A DNA stretch of 45,291 nucleotides from Alphaproteobacteria bacterium (GTDB taxonomy: Bacteria; Pseudomonadota; Alphaproteobacteria; Rhodospirillales; Rhodospirillaceae), in assembly GCA_012103295.1 (NCBI GenBank), contig WLXB01000013.1:1-45291 (forward strand), read 5' to 3'. Shown piece by piece: positions 18,723-26,569 of this stretch. How positions within the stretch are numbered: position 1 is the first letter of the stretch; every line of letters begins with the position of its first letter. The notes beneath the pieces are model-generated. The model was not told where the DNA came from. It was given only the letters and a program-made list of their open reading frames with translations, and made no database searches. The translations under genes and the position numbers were made by a program.

Positions 18723-19192
18723 GCTGTGCCCCGCTCGGCCAATAGTGTCTCCATCCGAGAGGCCCATTGCGGGCTTGCTGACAATGTTGCTGTTCGCGCG
18801 TCTTCTTTTTCACTGTTGGCCAAAATAATGTCTAGCCGCTCGTTTGGAAGCCATGCGGTTGCACGCTCGGGCCATTCAATCACACTGATGCCCCCGGCGA
18901 GCGCGTCGTCCAACCCTAGTTCTTCGACGTCTTGCGGAGTGTCAATGCGGTAAAAATCGAAATGCCATATTGGGGGCGCTACGCTGTCGTATACATGAGC
19001 GAGCGTGAACGTTGGGCTTGCGACATCGGTTTCTGCGCCTATGCGTTCGGCTATAAATCCGCGTGCAAGCACAGTTTTACCCGCGCCCAATGGTCCTGAC
19101 AGTGTTATGACGTCACCAGGTTCGGCAACCCGAGCCAAAGCTGTGCCTAGGGCCAGAGTTTCTTTTTCACTGTTTAGAAGTAGGGTCGGCAC
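18719..19192 (-). CDS. tsaE: tRNA t6A biosynthesis ATPase TsaE
   Basis: TsaE is the ATPase that, with TsaB, TsaD and TsaC, makes the t6A37 modification of ANN-decoding tRNAs. Walker A is at residues 33-40 (GPLGAGKT), followed by the family motifs SPTF and HFDFYR. The start is uncertain. The GTG at 19192 gives 157 residues, the usual size, while a TTG at 19255 would give 178 with a non-conserved N-terminus; neither has a strong ribosome site. The stop overlaps the amgK start by four bases. It lies 77 bases after the PAS protein gene in the same direction. Confidence 0.93.
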   Translation of the reverse strand: MPTLLLNSEKETLALGTALARVAEPGDVITLSGPLGAGKTVLARGFIAERIGAETDVASPTFTLAHVYDSVAPPIWHFDFYRIDTPQDVEELGLDDALAGGISVIEWPERATAWLPNERLDIILANSEKEDARTATLSASPQWASRMETLLAERGTA

Positions 19193-19269
19193 GGATCGGG
19201 CGCAGCTCCAGTTAGTAAACTCGTCCGTTGTACCGACCGGAGCTTCCCGCTGCAACGGACCGGGTAGTC

Positions 19270-21645
19270 CTAGGTACCGTCAGGCAGGGTGCACGTGACC
19301 CTGCGGGAGCCGTCCGCTAGAATTTTGGCCTCTGTGTGTCCGCCATGCAGTTCAGCAACATGGCGAACAAGGGCCAGGCCCGCCCAGCGCAGATCTTCGT
19401 CCTGGTTGGGATTGGATGGCCCAATAACTTCAATTGACAAATTAGACGTCGCGCCCTGGCCGTTGGTTCGATCTATCGTGAGCGATGCTTTACTGCCCGG
19501 CAACGCGCCGTGCAACGCGCCTACAACAAGGTGGTAAAGCATTTGCCGGATGCGTTGGTTATCGCCGACGATCCAATCCACAGACTCAGCGCACGAAGTC
19601 TCTACGGTCCATTCACGCGCCTTGAAGGTCTCGCGGGTTAGGCTTTTGACCGACTCGATTGCGGCCGGCAAGTCGAGACTGTCTAGCTTCAGAGTTTCTT
19701 TGTCTGAGTCTAGGGCGGCCAGCTCACCAATATCGTCAATCAATTTCAGAAGATCCGCTATGGAAATAGGCGTCAGTGGAGAGTGTCCGTTGCCATTCTG
19801 ACTTTCCTCGACGAGCGCCGACAGGGGAGTTCGCAACTCTTCCATGGCATCGGCAATGAATGCGCTGCGAAGCTTTTCACTAACTGTTAGTGCCCGCGCC
19901 CGGGTTCTTAGGGCGCTTTCTACACGTGCTGGATCGGACACATCGTCGTAGGAGAACAGAACGCCACCGTCTGGCAAAGGCGCCGCCACGACTTCTATGA
20001 CGATGCCGTCGCGCCGCTCGAACCGGGCTTGGCGAGTCAGACGCTCTGATTCCGGGGCGAGTGCCCCAAGCACCAGGCTTCGGTATCCGGTTAGAGATTC
20101 GGTGTCAGCAAAAAGATCTGCCGTTACATCCATAATGTCTGTTACGGACATCTGCTCGCTGACTACCGTGCGCGGCAAGTCCCAAAGAGATAGGAACGCT
20201 GGATTGGCCAACTGCAACTGACCATCCGCAGAAAAGACTGCGATGGCCTCGTTGAGGTTATCGATCGTTTCCCTCTGAACAGCGATGAGCGTGTTATAGG
20301 ACCGCTCCATGGCGAGGGTATCGGTGACGTCTTCGTAGGTGGTGAGGAGCCCTCCCATTGGGTGAGGGGCAACCACACGACGCAACGTCACGCCGTCTGG
20401 TAGGTGCATGACATCTTCAAGTGGATCGATAAGAGAGTGAAATCGATCGAGCTCTTTCTCTTTAAATGCTGGGAAATCAGCCACTTCAGGCAGGCGCCGT
20501 TGATCCCGCAGTGCTTCCAGAACGTCGCCATAAGACGGCCCGTCACTAAGCCAATGACGGTCTAATTCCCAGAGCTGGGTAAAGGCTGTGTTGTGAAAGG
20601 CGAGGCGTTGATCGGCACCGAACACAGCGATGGCGGTGCCGAGTCTTTCCAACACCTCTGCGTGGGATGCAGTCTCACGACTCAACCTTGTCTCCAGCTC
20701 CTCTTGCCGTGTGATGTCGTACGCAACTCCTGCTGTCATCAATCCGCTGCCGTCTCCAAAAAGAGAAGGTGTGCCATCGCTACTTTCAGATTGGTCAGAA
20801 ACATCATCATCGTTTTTAAGGGAGACGGGGTTTTCGGTGACCTCCATAAGGCGTCGACTGCCATCGATCACCATGTGAAACGGTGCCGACCGCGTTATGC
20901 CAGATGCCCGCGCTGCCGCCGCCAATGCCCGCACTTCACGAACAGCCGCGCGTGGGGCGATTTCTCTTCCGCGGCTCGTCACGTCGCTGGAACTGCGGGC
21001 GTCGACTGCTCGCACATAGGCGGCATTACAGTAGATGAGTGACAGGTCGTCATCTCGCAACCAGACGGGCGACACAAGGCCATCTAAGGCGCTTTGTAGG
21101 CGATCATTATTCTCAATGAGCTGTCGGTTTTCTTTCGTGAGCGTGTCAACGGCTGCGACGCCTTCGGTAACGTCACTCATCCAGACCATGTCGACGGACA
21201 GAATGTCATCCTCCGCGCTGGCGCGTACGCCGCGACCCTCGATGCGACGTCCGGTTGCGGCATGGTTGAGTTCAATTGTGAATCCACGTCCATCACGGCG
21301 CAGCGTGTCTATGGCGGCCGAGAGGTGTTCGCTGGAATTATGATCGAAGCCGCTTAGCACGTCCTCAAAAGTTGCGTCGACACCACGATAAAGGTCTAAC
21401 AAGACGGCAAGACGACGGGAGCATTGCCCGGAATCATTTTCGGATTCAAGCCAACCGAAATAACCATCCGGTGATGCATCTAGTGCAGCCCACATCGCAG
21501 CTAAGCGGTCTTCGGTGCTGAGGAGCTGCCTTTCGGTTTTCCGCCAGCTCCGATGCTGCCAGACCAATACGGCAACGGCGGGCGCCACAATCAGAATGAT
21601 AGCGCCGGCTACAGCAAGCCATATAGGGGACGTGAGAATCGTCAA
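19270..21645 (-). CDS. Membrane-anchored PAS-domain protein, degenerate histidine kinase
   Basis: This 791-residue protein has one N-terminal membrane segment (about residues 7-29), then a long sensory part. PAS-like domains can be seen around residues 185-315, 330-445 and 460-570. The C-terminus resembles a histidine kinase, but key residues are missing. In the H box the motif reads MEELRTPL, with E602 where the phospho-acceptor histidine should be. The N box has H705 and G709 in place of the conserved asparagines. The first glycine box (D-x-G-x-G) is not recognisable, although the GLALVRHVAELHGG segment remains at 756-769. It is therefore probably a signalling pseudokinase. The TTG start at 21645 is supported by AGAAGG 6 bases upstream. 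It sits between the TPR protein and tsaE. Confidence 0.85.
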   Translation of the reverse strand: MTILTSPIWLAVAGAIILIVAPAVAVLVWQHRSWRKTERQLLSTEDRLAAMWAALDASPDGYFGWLESENDSGQCSRRLAVLLDLYRGVDATFEDVLSGFDHNSSEHLSAAIDTLRRDGRGFTIELNHAATGRRIEGRGVRASAEDDILSVDMVWMSDVTEGVAAVDTLTKENRQLIENNDRLQSALDGLVSPVWLRDDDLSLIYCNAAYVRAVDARSSSDVTSRGREIAPRAAVREVRALAAAARASGITRSAPFHMVIDGSRRLMEVTENPVSLKNDDDVSDQSESSDGTPSLFGDGSGLMTAGVAYDITRQEELETRLSRETASHAEVLERLGTAIAVFGADQRLAFHNTAFTQLWELDRHWLSDGPSYGDVLEALRDQRRLPEVADFPAFKEKELDRFHSLIDPLEDVMHLPDGVTLRRVVAPHPMGGLLTTYEDVTDTLAMERSYNTLIAVQRETIDNLNEAIAVFSADGQLQLANPAFLSLWDLPRTVVSEQMSVTDIMDVTADLFADTESLTGYRSLVLGALAPESERLTRQARFERRDGIVIEVVAAPLPDGGVLFSYDDVSDPARVESALRTRARALTVSEKLRSAFIADAMEELRTPLSALVEESQNGNGHSPLTPISIADLLKLIDDIGELAALDSDKETLKLDSLDLPAAIESVKSLTRETFKAREWTVETSCAESVDWIVGDNQRIRQMLYHLVVGALHGALPGSKASLTIDRTNGQGATSNLSIEVIGPSNPNQDEDLRWAGLALVRHVAELHGGHTEAKILADGSRRVTCTLPDGT

Positions 21646-21660
21646 ACGGAGCCTTCTTTC

Positions 21661-23820
21661 TTAATGCGCTGGGCCATCTTGCCCTACACGAATGCGAAGT
21701 CGTGCAGCTATTCTAGCTAGGACCATATCTGCTGTGTCCCCCACGTCATAGGGAATCGGATCGACGCAGGTGTACCAGGGGATGCTGTCAGTTCCCAAGC
21801 GCATGATAGGATTCAATGTGGCCCATGTTTCTGTGCCGGCCGCTCCAGCCATATTCCAAACGGCTGTTTGAGCTGTAATGACGAGGTCAAGTTCAGATAT
21901 CAAAGCAAAAACATTTTCCAAGTCATCTCGTAGATTTAGATCTGACCAACGATGTATTCTCACGCCATGAGCTCTTTCCGCCTGCTGCAGTTCTTGTTCG
22001 CATTCGCCATAATAGAGGTTAACGAAAGTTGCGCCTGGGCAGTTTAGAATATTTCCCCAGTCTTCTATGTGGCTATAGAAGGTATTGCGCATGCGAAACC
22101 AATCTACTTGTTCACTGCGCCAGCAAACGCCGATTTTTATCCCGGGACCCAATGCTGACAACCGCGCTTTCCAAATGGCTGTGTAGTCGGGATTGACCAC
22201 GAGAGTTGACCTACGGGATGGAAACGCATCGATGGTTCGGCGATAGCGGGCTGGCAGGTCTCCTGCCAGGTAGACCATGTCGTAAGTGTCGCTTGGCGGC
22301 AGATCGTGCGGGCAATCAATCGGAGCGACGGGATAGATTTCGGCACTGGGGAAAGAGCGTTGAAAGATCGGCGCTAATCGCGTGTCACATTGTATTATGC
22401 AACTACTCGCCTCAGTAATAGCGTCCTCAAAGCATCCAGCAAACCTAAGTTCGTCGCCCAGGCCCTGCTCACGGCGAATCAGGACCCGTTTACCTGCTGG
22501 TGAAAGAGCTGGCTCTGTACGGTGCGGATCGGTCCAATTCAAAGCGTTTCTCATCCCTGAGGCGCTTTGTTTTGAGTAGTAATCATAGCCTAAAGCGATT
22601 TTTCCAGCCGCAAGACACGATAGGGCAAGATAGAATGTGCACTGTGATGTCTCGGGCGAAAGGTCGTGTGCGTGACTCAAAAGTTCGCAGGCCTGATCGT
22701 ACTCTCGGAGTTCATATAGAAGTTTTCCCAAACCAACATAGGCAAAAATGTTGTTGGGTTCTATTTCCAAGGCTGTGCTGAACGCTTTTCTGGCTTGGGT
22801 ATAGTCAGCGCTGTCGGTAAGTAGCACTGCATAGCGGACATATGCGGCACTGTCTTGCGGAGCAACTTTGATGTGATCTTCTAAAAGGGTTTTCGCAGAA
22901 TCGAACTCACCGACCTGTTGGTAAATTGCAGCCAACAGGAAGCGTGCGCCTTTGTCCCGGGGGTTCTCAGCTATGAGCGAATTCAACTCCACAGTCGCAT
23001 CGTCATATTGGTCGGTGTTGTAAAGCGATTCGGCCAACAGATGCCGCGCGCTTGTGTCGCTTGGTTTCAACTCCAAAGCTGCGTGAATCGGTTGCTTTGC
23101 TTGTTCCCAGTCTCCATTTTCTTTCAGTATGCGTGCATACTCTATGTGACCGGCGGCTGAAGAAGGGTTGTCTATTAGGTACTGTTTTATCGTTTTTAAG
23201 CCTGCGTTAAGTTGGCCGTCTTGCCGATAAGCGGTGCTCAGAGGCAACATCCAACTTGTATTGTTTGGGCTAATTCTTAACGCGTGAGTAAGGTGTTCAA
23301 TTGCTAACGGCCAGTTATTTGATTGACAGAACAAAATCCCAAGATTGGCTAAAACGTCAGAGTCTTCTGGGTCAATAACAAGAATGTTTCTGAATGCCGT
23401 TTCTGACGACTCAAAATCACCCACGCGGAGGGCAGTGTTGCCCAAATTGAGCAGCGTTATTCGGTTCGGCGCTATCCTGGCTGCTTCTAAAGCTGACGCA
23501 AAGGCGCCTTCAGTGTCTCCTAAATTTGAAAGGGCAAGACTTAGGTTATGATGGGCGTCTGCGACGGACGGGTCGTGTCGCGTAGCGCTTCTGAACGCGG
23601 TTGCCGCCTTGCTCCATTGGTTTTTATTGGCATGAGTCAAGCCGACGTTAAGTGCTGTCGCTGCGACAGTGGGGTCGGTGTGATGCCCTATAGATGAGCG
23701 GCCGAGCAATGTCCGGAGCCAGTTCAGAACGTTTCTCGCTTTTCTGTCCAAGATCAAATCGTCATGTTCGGTTATATGGTATAGAGCTTTTTTGGAAAAC
23801 CAGAGTGTAGATGCTGCCAC
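21661..23820 (-). CDS. TPR protein with C-terminal glycosyltransferase-like domain
   Basis: The protein has about 719 residues. The N-terminal two thirds is an array of roughly ten TPR units (repeated signatures such as AYVGLGKLLYELREYDQA). The C-terminal third, starting near LIRREQGLGDELRF, resembles the family-9 (heptosyltransferase-like) domain often fused to TPRs, including the typical ITAQTAVWNMAGAAG loop. The substrate is unknown; TPR-GT proteins can act on proteins or surface glycans. No signal peptide is seen. The start is uncertain: the frame is open to a TTG at 23916, inside the divergent oxygenase gene, and the GTG at 23820 is taken; neither has a ribosome site. Base composition is lower in GC than its neighbours (24 of 60 in a hand-counted sample at 23341-23400, against 34 of 60 at 19921-19980), hinting at acquisition. 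Confidence 0.75.
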   Translation of the reverse strand: MAASTLWFSKKALYHITEHDDLILDRKARNVLNWLRTLLGRSSIGHHTDPTVAATALNVGLTHANKNQWSKAATAFRSATRHDPSVADAHHNLSLALSNLGDTEGAFASALEAARIAPNRITLLNLGNTALRVGDFESSETAFRNILVIDPEDSDVLANLGILFCQSNNWPLAIEHLTHALRISPNNTSWMLPLSTAYRQDGQLNAGLKTIKQYLIDNPSSAAGHIEYARILKENGDWEQAKQPIHAALELKPSDTSARHLLAESLYNTDQYDDATVELNSLIAENPRDKGARFLLAAIYQQVGEFDSAKTLLEDHIKVAPQDSAAYVRYAVLLTDSADYTQARKAFSTALEIEPNNIFAYVGLGKLLYELREYDQACELLSHAHDLSPETSQCTFYLALSCLAAGKIALGYDYYSKQSASGMRNALNWTDPHRTEPALSPAGKRVLIRREQGLGDELRFAGCFEDAITEASSCIIQCDTRLAPIFQRSFPSAEIYPVAPIDCPHDLPPSDTYDMVYLAGDLPARYRRTIDAFPSRRSTLVVNPDYTAIWKARLSALGPGIKIGVCWRSEQVDWFRMRNTFYSHIEDWGNILNCPGATFVNLYYGECEQELQQAERAHGVRIHRWSDLNLRDDLENVFALISELDLVITAQTAVWNMAGAAGTETWATLNPIMRLGTDSIPWYTCVDPIPYDVGDTADMVLARIAARLRIRVGQDGPAH

Positions 23821-23823
23821 GAT

Positions 23824-24447
23824 ATGGATATGAAGATACAAAATGATATCGAGTTGTGTTGGGGAACTCCCCTGTTTGCCTTCACATTGCCCAATGTCAT
23901 GTCCACGAATGCTCAACTCAAAAAACTAATCCTGGACCGCAAGGCGCAAACGCCTGGGCTTAACAAGAGCAATCTCGGTGGGTGGCATTCCAGCGACGAT
24001 ATGCTGAACTGGTCGTCGCCATCGATAGAGACCCTAAAAGATTGGATATTAGAGGGGTTTCGGCGAGCGACGACGCGCACGGGCGCAGGCCAGGGCTACA
24101 AAGGTCAAATGCAGATCACCTGCTGGGCGAACGTCAATGGCTCCGGCCACGCCAATGACGTTCACAACCATCCCAATTGTGCATGGTCCGGCGTCTATTA
24201 CGTTGACGTGGGGACGCCGGTCGCCGACGAGAAACGATCGGGCTTCATCCATTTTCTTGACCCGCGCAGCGGTGCCGGCATACGCCAAGACCCATTCGCC
24301 TTATTTGGCAAGGGTCGGGAATTCAAACCAATGAACGGACAGATGTTGTTATTTCCATCATGGCTAATGCATGGCGTCAGGGCGTACGGCGGCGAGGGGG
24401 ACCGTATCTCCATCGCGTTCAATATCGTCCTTCTGGATGCGAAGTAG
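23824..24447 (+). CDS. Putative 2OG-Fe(II) oxygenase, TIGR02466-like
   Basis: The 207-residue protein looks like a member of the TIGR02466 / 2OG-FeII_Oxy_5 group of double-stranded beta-helix oxygenases. Candidate iron ligands are H114 and/or H116 (DVHNHPN) and H183 (SWLMHGV), with R194 (GDRISIAFN) placed to bind the 2-oxoglutarate carboxylate. The WSGVYYVDVG strand between them is characteristic. Members are found in marine bacteria and phages, and their substrates are largely unknown. The first ATG lies 3 bases from the GTG of the divergent TPR gene; a second ATG at 23830 is also possible, and neither has a clear ribosome site. It is followed after 9 bases by a paralogue, so the two are probably co-expressed. 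Confidence 0.8.
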   Translation: MDMKIQNDIELCWGTPLFAFTLPNVMSTNAQLKKLILDRKAQTPGLNKSNLGGWHSSDDMLNWSSPSIETLKDWILEGFRRATTRTGAGQGYKGQMQITCWANVNGSGHANDVHNHPNCAWSGVYYVDVGTPVADEKRSGFIHFLDPRSGAGIRQDPFALFGKGREFKPMNGQMLLFPSWLMHGVRAYGGEGDRISIAFNIVLLDAK

Positions 24448-24456
24448 GGCTGTGCA

Positions 24457-25125
24457 ATGACGCAGCCAAACCCAAAGTCAGACTCAGGTATGCAGTCAAC
24501 TGACTATACGTTAGAGCCTGATACGCTGGTCTGGTGGACGACACCGATATTGAATCGGCAACTCCCAGACTCTCAGGCGATCAACAAAGAGCTCAAAGAA
24601 ATAGTGCTGTCCCGCGCAGCTACAAAGATAACCGCGAAGAAAAGCGATGACAGCGGTTGGAATTCCGATGATGATTTTTTGACCTGGGATGGACCGGCGA
24701 TCGCCCAATTGCAGGCCTGGATTGTCGCCGCGTTTCAAGATGTCACTAAAGTGACGGCAAGCGGCCAAGTTTACGGCGGCAAAATCATGCTCAAGGCTTG
24801 GGCTAATTTAAGCAGACGAGGGGACTACAGCCTCGTTCGTACCCACCCATCGAGCGTTTGGTCGGGCGTCTATTGTATTGACGCCGGAGATCCACCCACG
24901 ACCGACCGCCCTAACTCGGGGATGATTGAGTTGCTTGATCCTCGAGCGGGGGCGGAAATGACGGTCGTTCCCGGTCAGCCTTTTGGGCGGGCAAAGCTTA
25001 TTCAGCCGCAGGCAGGACAAATCACTGTCTTTCCCAGCTGGCTTAAGCATACCGTTCACCCCTATTGGGGTGAGGGTGACCGCATCATGATCGTCTTCAA
25101 TATCGGTATTGCTTCGATTCCCTAA
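24457..25125 (+). CDS. Second 2OG-Fe(II) oxygenase-like paralogue, one putative ligand replaced
   Basis: This 222-residue protein is a diverged copy of the preceding gene. Shared segments are SGWNSDDDFLTW (GGWHSSDDMLNW in the first copy), WSGVYCIDAG, LLDPRAGAEM and FPSWLKHTVHPYWGEGDR. The distal histidine (H198) and the 2OG-binding arginine (R209) are kept. At the first metal site it reads VRTHP instead of VHNHP, so R128 stands where the first copy has H114, while H130 is retained. It may have altered metal binding, be inactive, or act as a partner of the first copy. The ATG at 24457 is preceded by AGGG. It ends 22 bases from the convergent ahcY stop, with no terminator seen. Confidence 0.75.
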   Translation: MTQPNPKSDSGMQSTDYTLEPDTLVWWTTPILNRQLPDSQAINKELKEIVLSRAATKITAKKSDDSGWNSDDDFLTWDGPAIAQLQAWIVAAFQDVTKVTASGQVYGGKIMLKAWANLSRRGDYSLVRTHPSSVWSGVYCIDAGDPPTTDRPNSGMIELLDPRAGAEMTVVPGQPFGRAKLIQPQAGQITVFPSWLKHTVHPYWGEGDRIMIVFNIGIASIP

Positions 25126-25147
25126 GAGACCGGGGCGGCGAGCGTGT

Positions 25148-26440
25148 CTAGTACCGGTAGGCTTCAGGCTTGAACGGCCCTTGGGCATCGACACCAATGT
25201 ATTCGGCTTGTTCGGCTGTCAACTTGGTTAGCTTGGCGCCAATTTTTTCCAGGTGCAGAGCGGCTACTTTTTCGTCGAGATGTTTGGGCAGGACGTAGAC
25301 CTGTTTCTCATACTGGTCAGCGTTGTTCCAAAGCTCAATCTGGGCAAGCACCTGGTTGGTAAATGATGCACTCATAACGAAACTGGGGTGGCCAGTCGCG
25401 CAGCCGAGATTCACCAGGCGGCCTTCTGCGAGCAGAATGATACGCTTGCCGTCGGGGAACTCAATTTCATCGACTTGCGGTTTGACGTTGTGCCATGTGT
25501 GGTTCTTTAGCGCATCAACCTGAATTTCCGTATCAAAGTGACCAATGTTGCAGACGATGGCGCGATGCTTCATGGCGCGCATATGCTCAATGGTTATGAC
25601 GTCGACATTGCCTGTCGTGGTGACGAAAATATCACCGACGGATGCGGCGTCATCCATGGTAACGACTTCATACCCTTCCATCGCCGCCTGCAGCGCGCAT
25701 ATGGGATCAACTTCCGTCACCATAACGCGGCATCCAGCATTTTGCATTGAAGCCGCTGAGCCTTTGCCGACATCGCCGTAACCATTCACGACGGCAACTT
25801 TGCCAGCCATCATAACATCGGTGGCGCGGCGTATGCCGTCCACCAAGCTTTCGCGGCAACCGTAAACATTATCGAACTTAGATTTGGTCACGCTGTCGTT
25901 AACGTTGATGCATGGAACTTTAAGTGAACCTTCTTTCGCCATTTCGTAGAGGCGATGCACACCAGTGGTGGTTTCTTCAGAAATGCCGCGCACATCATCT
26001 AAAAGCGCCGGGAACTTCTCATGCATAACTTGGGTGAGGTCGCCGCCGTCATCCAGAATCATATTCGGACGCCAGCCATCGGGTCCCTCAATGGTCTGGT
26101 CAATGGCCCACCAAAACTCTTCGTCGCTCATCCCTTTCCAGGCGAAGACTGGGATGTTGGCTGCCGCAATGGCCGCCGCTGCGTGGTCTTGGGTGGAAAA
26201 TATATTGCAAGAACTCCAACGCACTTCGGCGCCCAGCGCAGTTAGAGTTTCGATCAGGACCGCGGTTTGTATGGTCATGTGAAGACATCCCGCGATGCGC
26301 GCTCCGGCTAGGGGTTTGCTGTCCCCGTATTCCTTACGCACTGACATCAGGCCTGGCATTTCCGTCTCTGCCATATCGGTTTCATGGCGGCCCCATTCGG
26401 CCTGAGAAATATCGGCAACTTTATAGTCTGTGAAACTCAT
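25148..26440 (-). CDS. ahcY: Adenosylhomocysteinase
   Basis: This 430-residue NAD-dependent enzyme hydrolyses S-adenosylhomocysteine to homocysteine and adenosine, relieving product inhibition of methyltransferases. The NAD-binding loop is [10 protein letters not shown], and the substrate segments [15 protein letters not shown] and GHFDTEIQ are intact, with the terminal KPEAYRY signature. The frame is open upstream to 26518, but the ATG at 26440 is chosen because AGGAG lies about 8 bases ahead and it yields the normal N-terminus. A candidate promoter and a leader hairpin lie in the 130-base gap after ptsP. Its position next to the PTS genes is common in alphaproteobacteria. Confidence 0.97.
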   Translation of the reverse strand: MSFTDYKVADISQAEWGRHETDMAETEMPGLMSVRKEYGDSKPLAGARIAGCLHMTIQTAVLIETLTALGAEVRWSSCNIFSTQDHAAAAIAAANIPVFAWKGMSDEEFWWAIDQTIEGPDGWRPNMILDDGGDLTQVMHEKFPALLDDVRGISEETTTGVHRLYEMAKEGSLKVPCINVNDSVTKSKFDNVYGCRESLVDGIRRATDVMMAGKVAVVNGYGDVGKGSAASMQNAGCRVMVTEVDPICALQAAMEGYEVVTMDDAASVGDIFVTTTGNVDVITIEHMRAMKHRAIVCNIGHFDTEIQVDALKNHTWHNVKPQVDEIEFPDGKRIILLAEGRLVNLGCATGHPSFVMSASFTNQVLAQIELWNNADQYEKQVYVLPKHLDEKVAALHLEKIGAKLTKLTAEQAEYIGVDAQGPFKPEAYRY

Positions 26441-26483
26441 GCGGAGGGCTCCTGAGGCGGTGCGAAAAGGGTTGATGTATGAA

Positions 26484-26501
26484 GGGCGGCTGATGCCGCC
26501 C
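26484..26501 (-). promoter_or_regulatory. Hairpin in the ahcY leader
   Basis: A perfect 7-bp GC stem (GGGCGGC/GCCGCCC) with the 4-base loop ATCA lies 44 bases before the ahcY start. It is not followed by a T run, so it is not a standard terminator for ptsP. It does not look like the known SAH riboswitch. It may be a leader structure or a weak Rho-assisted end. Confidence 0.4.
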
Positions 26502-26516
26502 GAGATTTGGCCCCGC

Positions 26517-26544
26517 ATATAACAGCCGACTCGGCTAGGGGCAA
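26517..26544 (-). promoter_or_regulatory. Candidate promoter for ahcY
   Basis: On the minus strand TTGCCC (26544-26539) is followed after 16 bases by TTATAT (26522-26517). Matches to consensus are moderate. It lies downstream of the ptsP stop and ahead of the leader hairpin, so ahcY may have its own start of transcription. Confidence 0.3.
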
Positions 26545-26569
26545 GCGACAGCCTCGAAAACCCTGAAAG

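Noticed and set aside
26441-26569. Known SAH riboswitch ahead of ahcY
   Set aside because: Only a simple hairpin is visible; the conserved core of that riboswitch class was not recognised.
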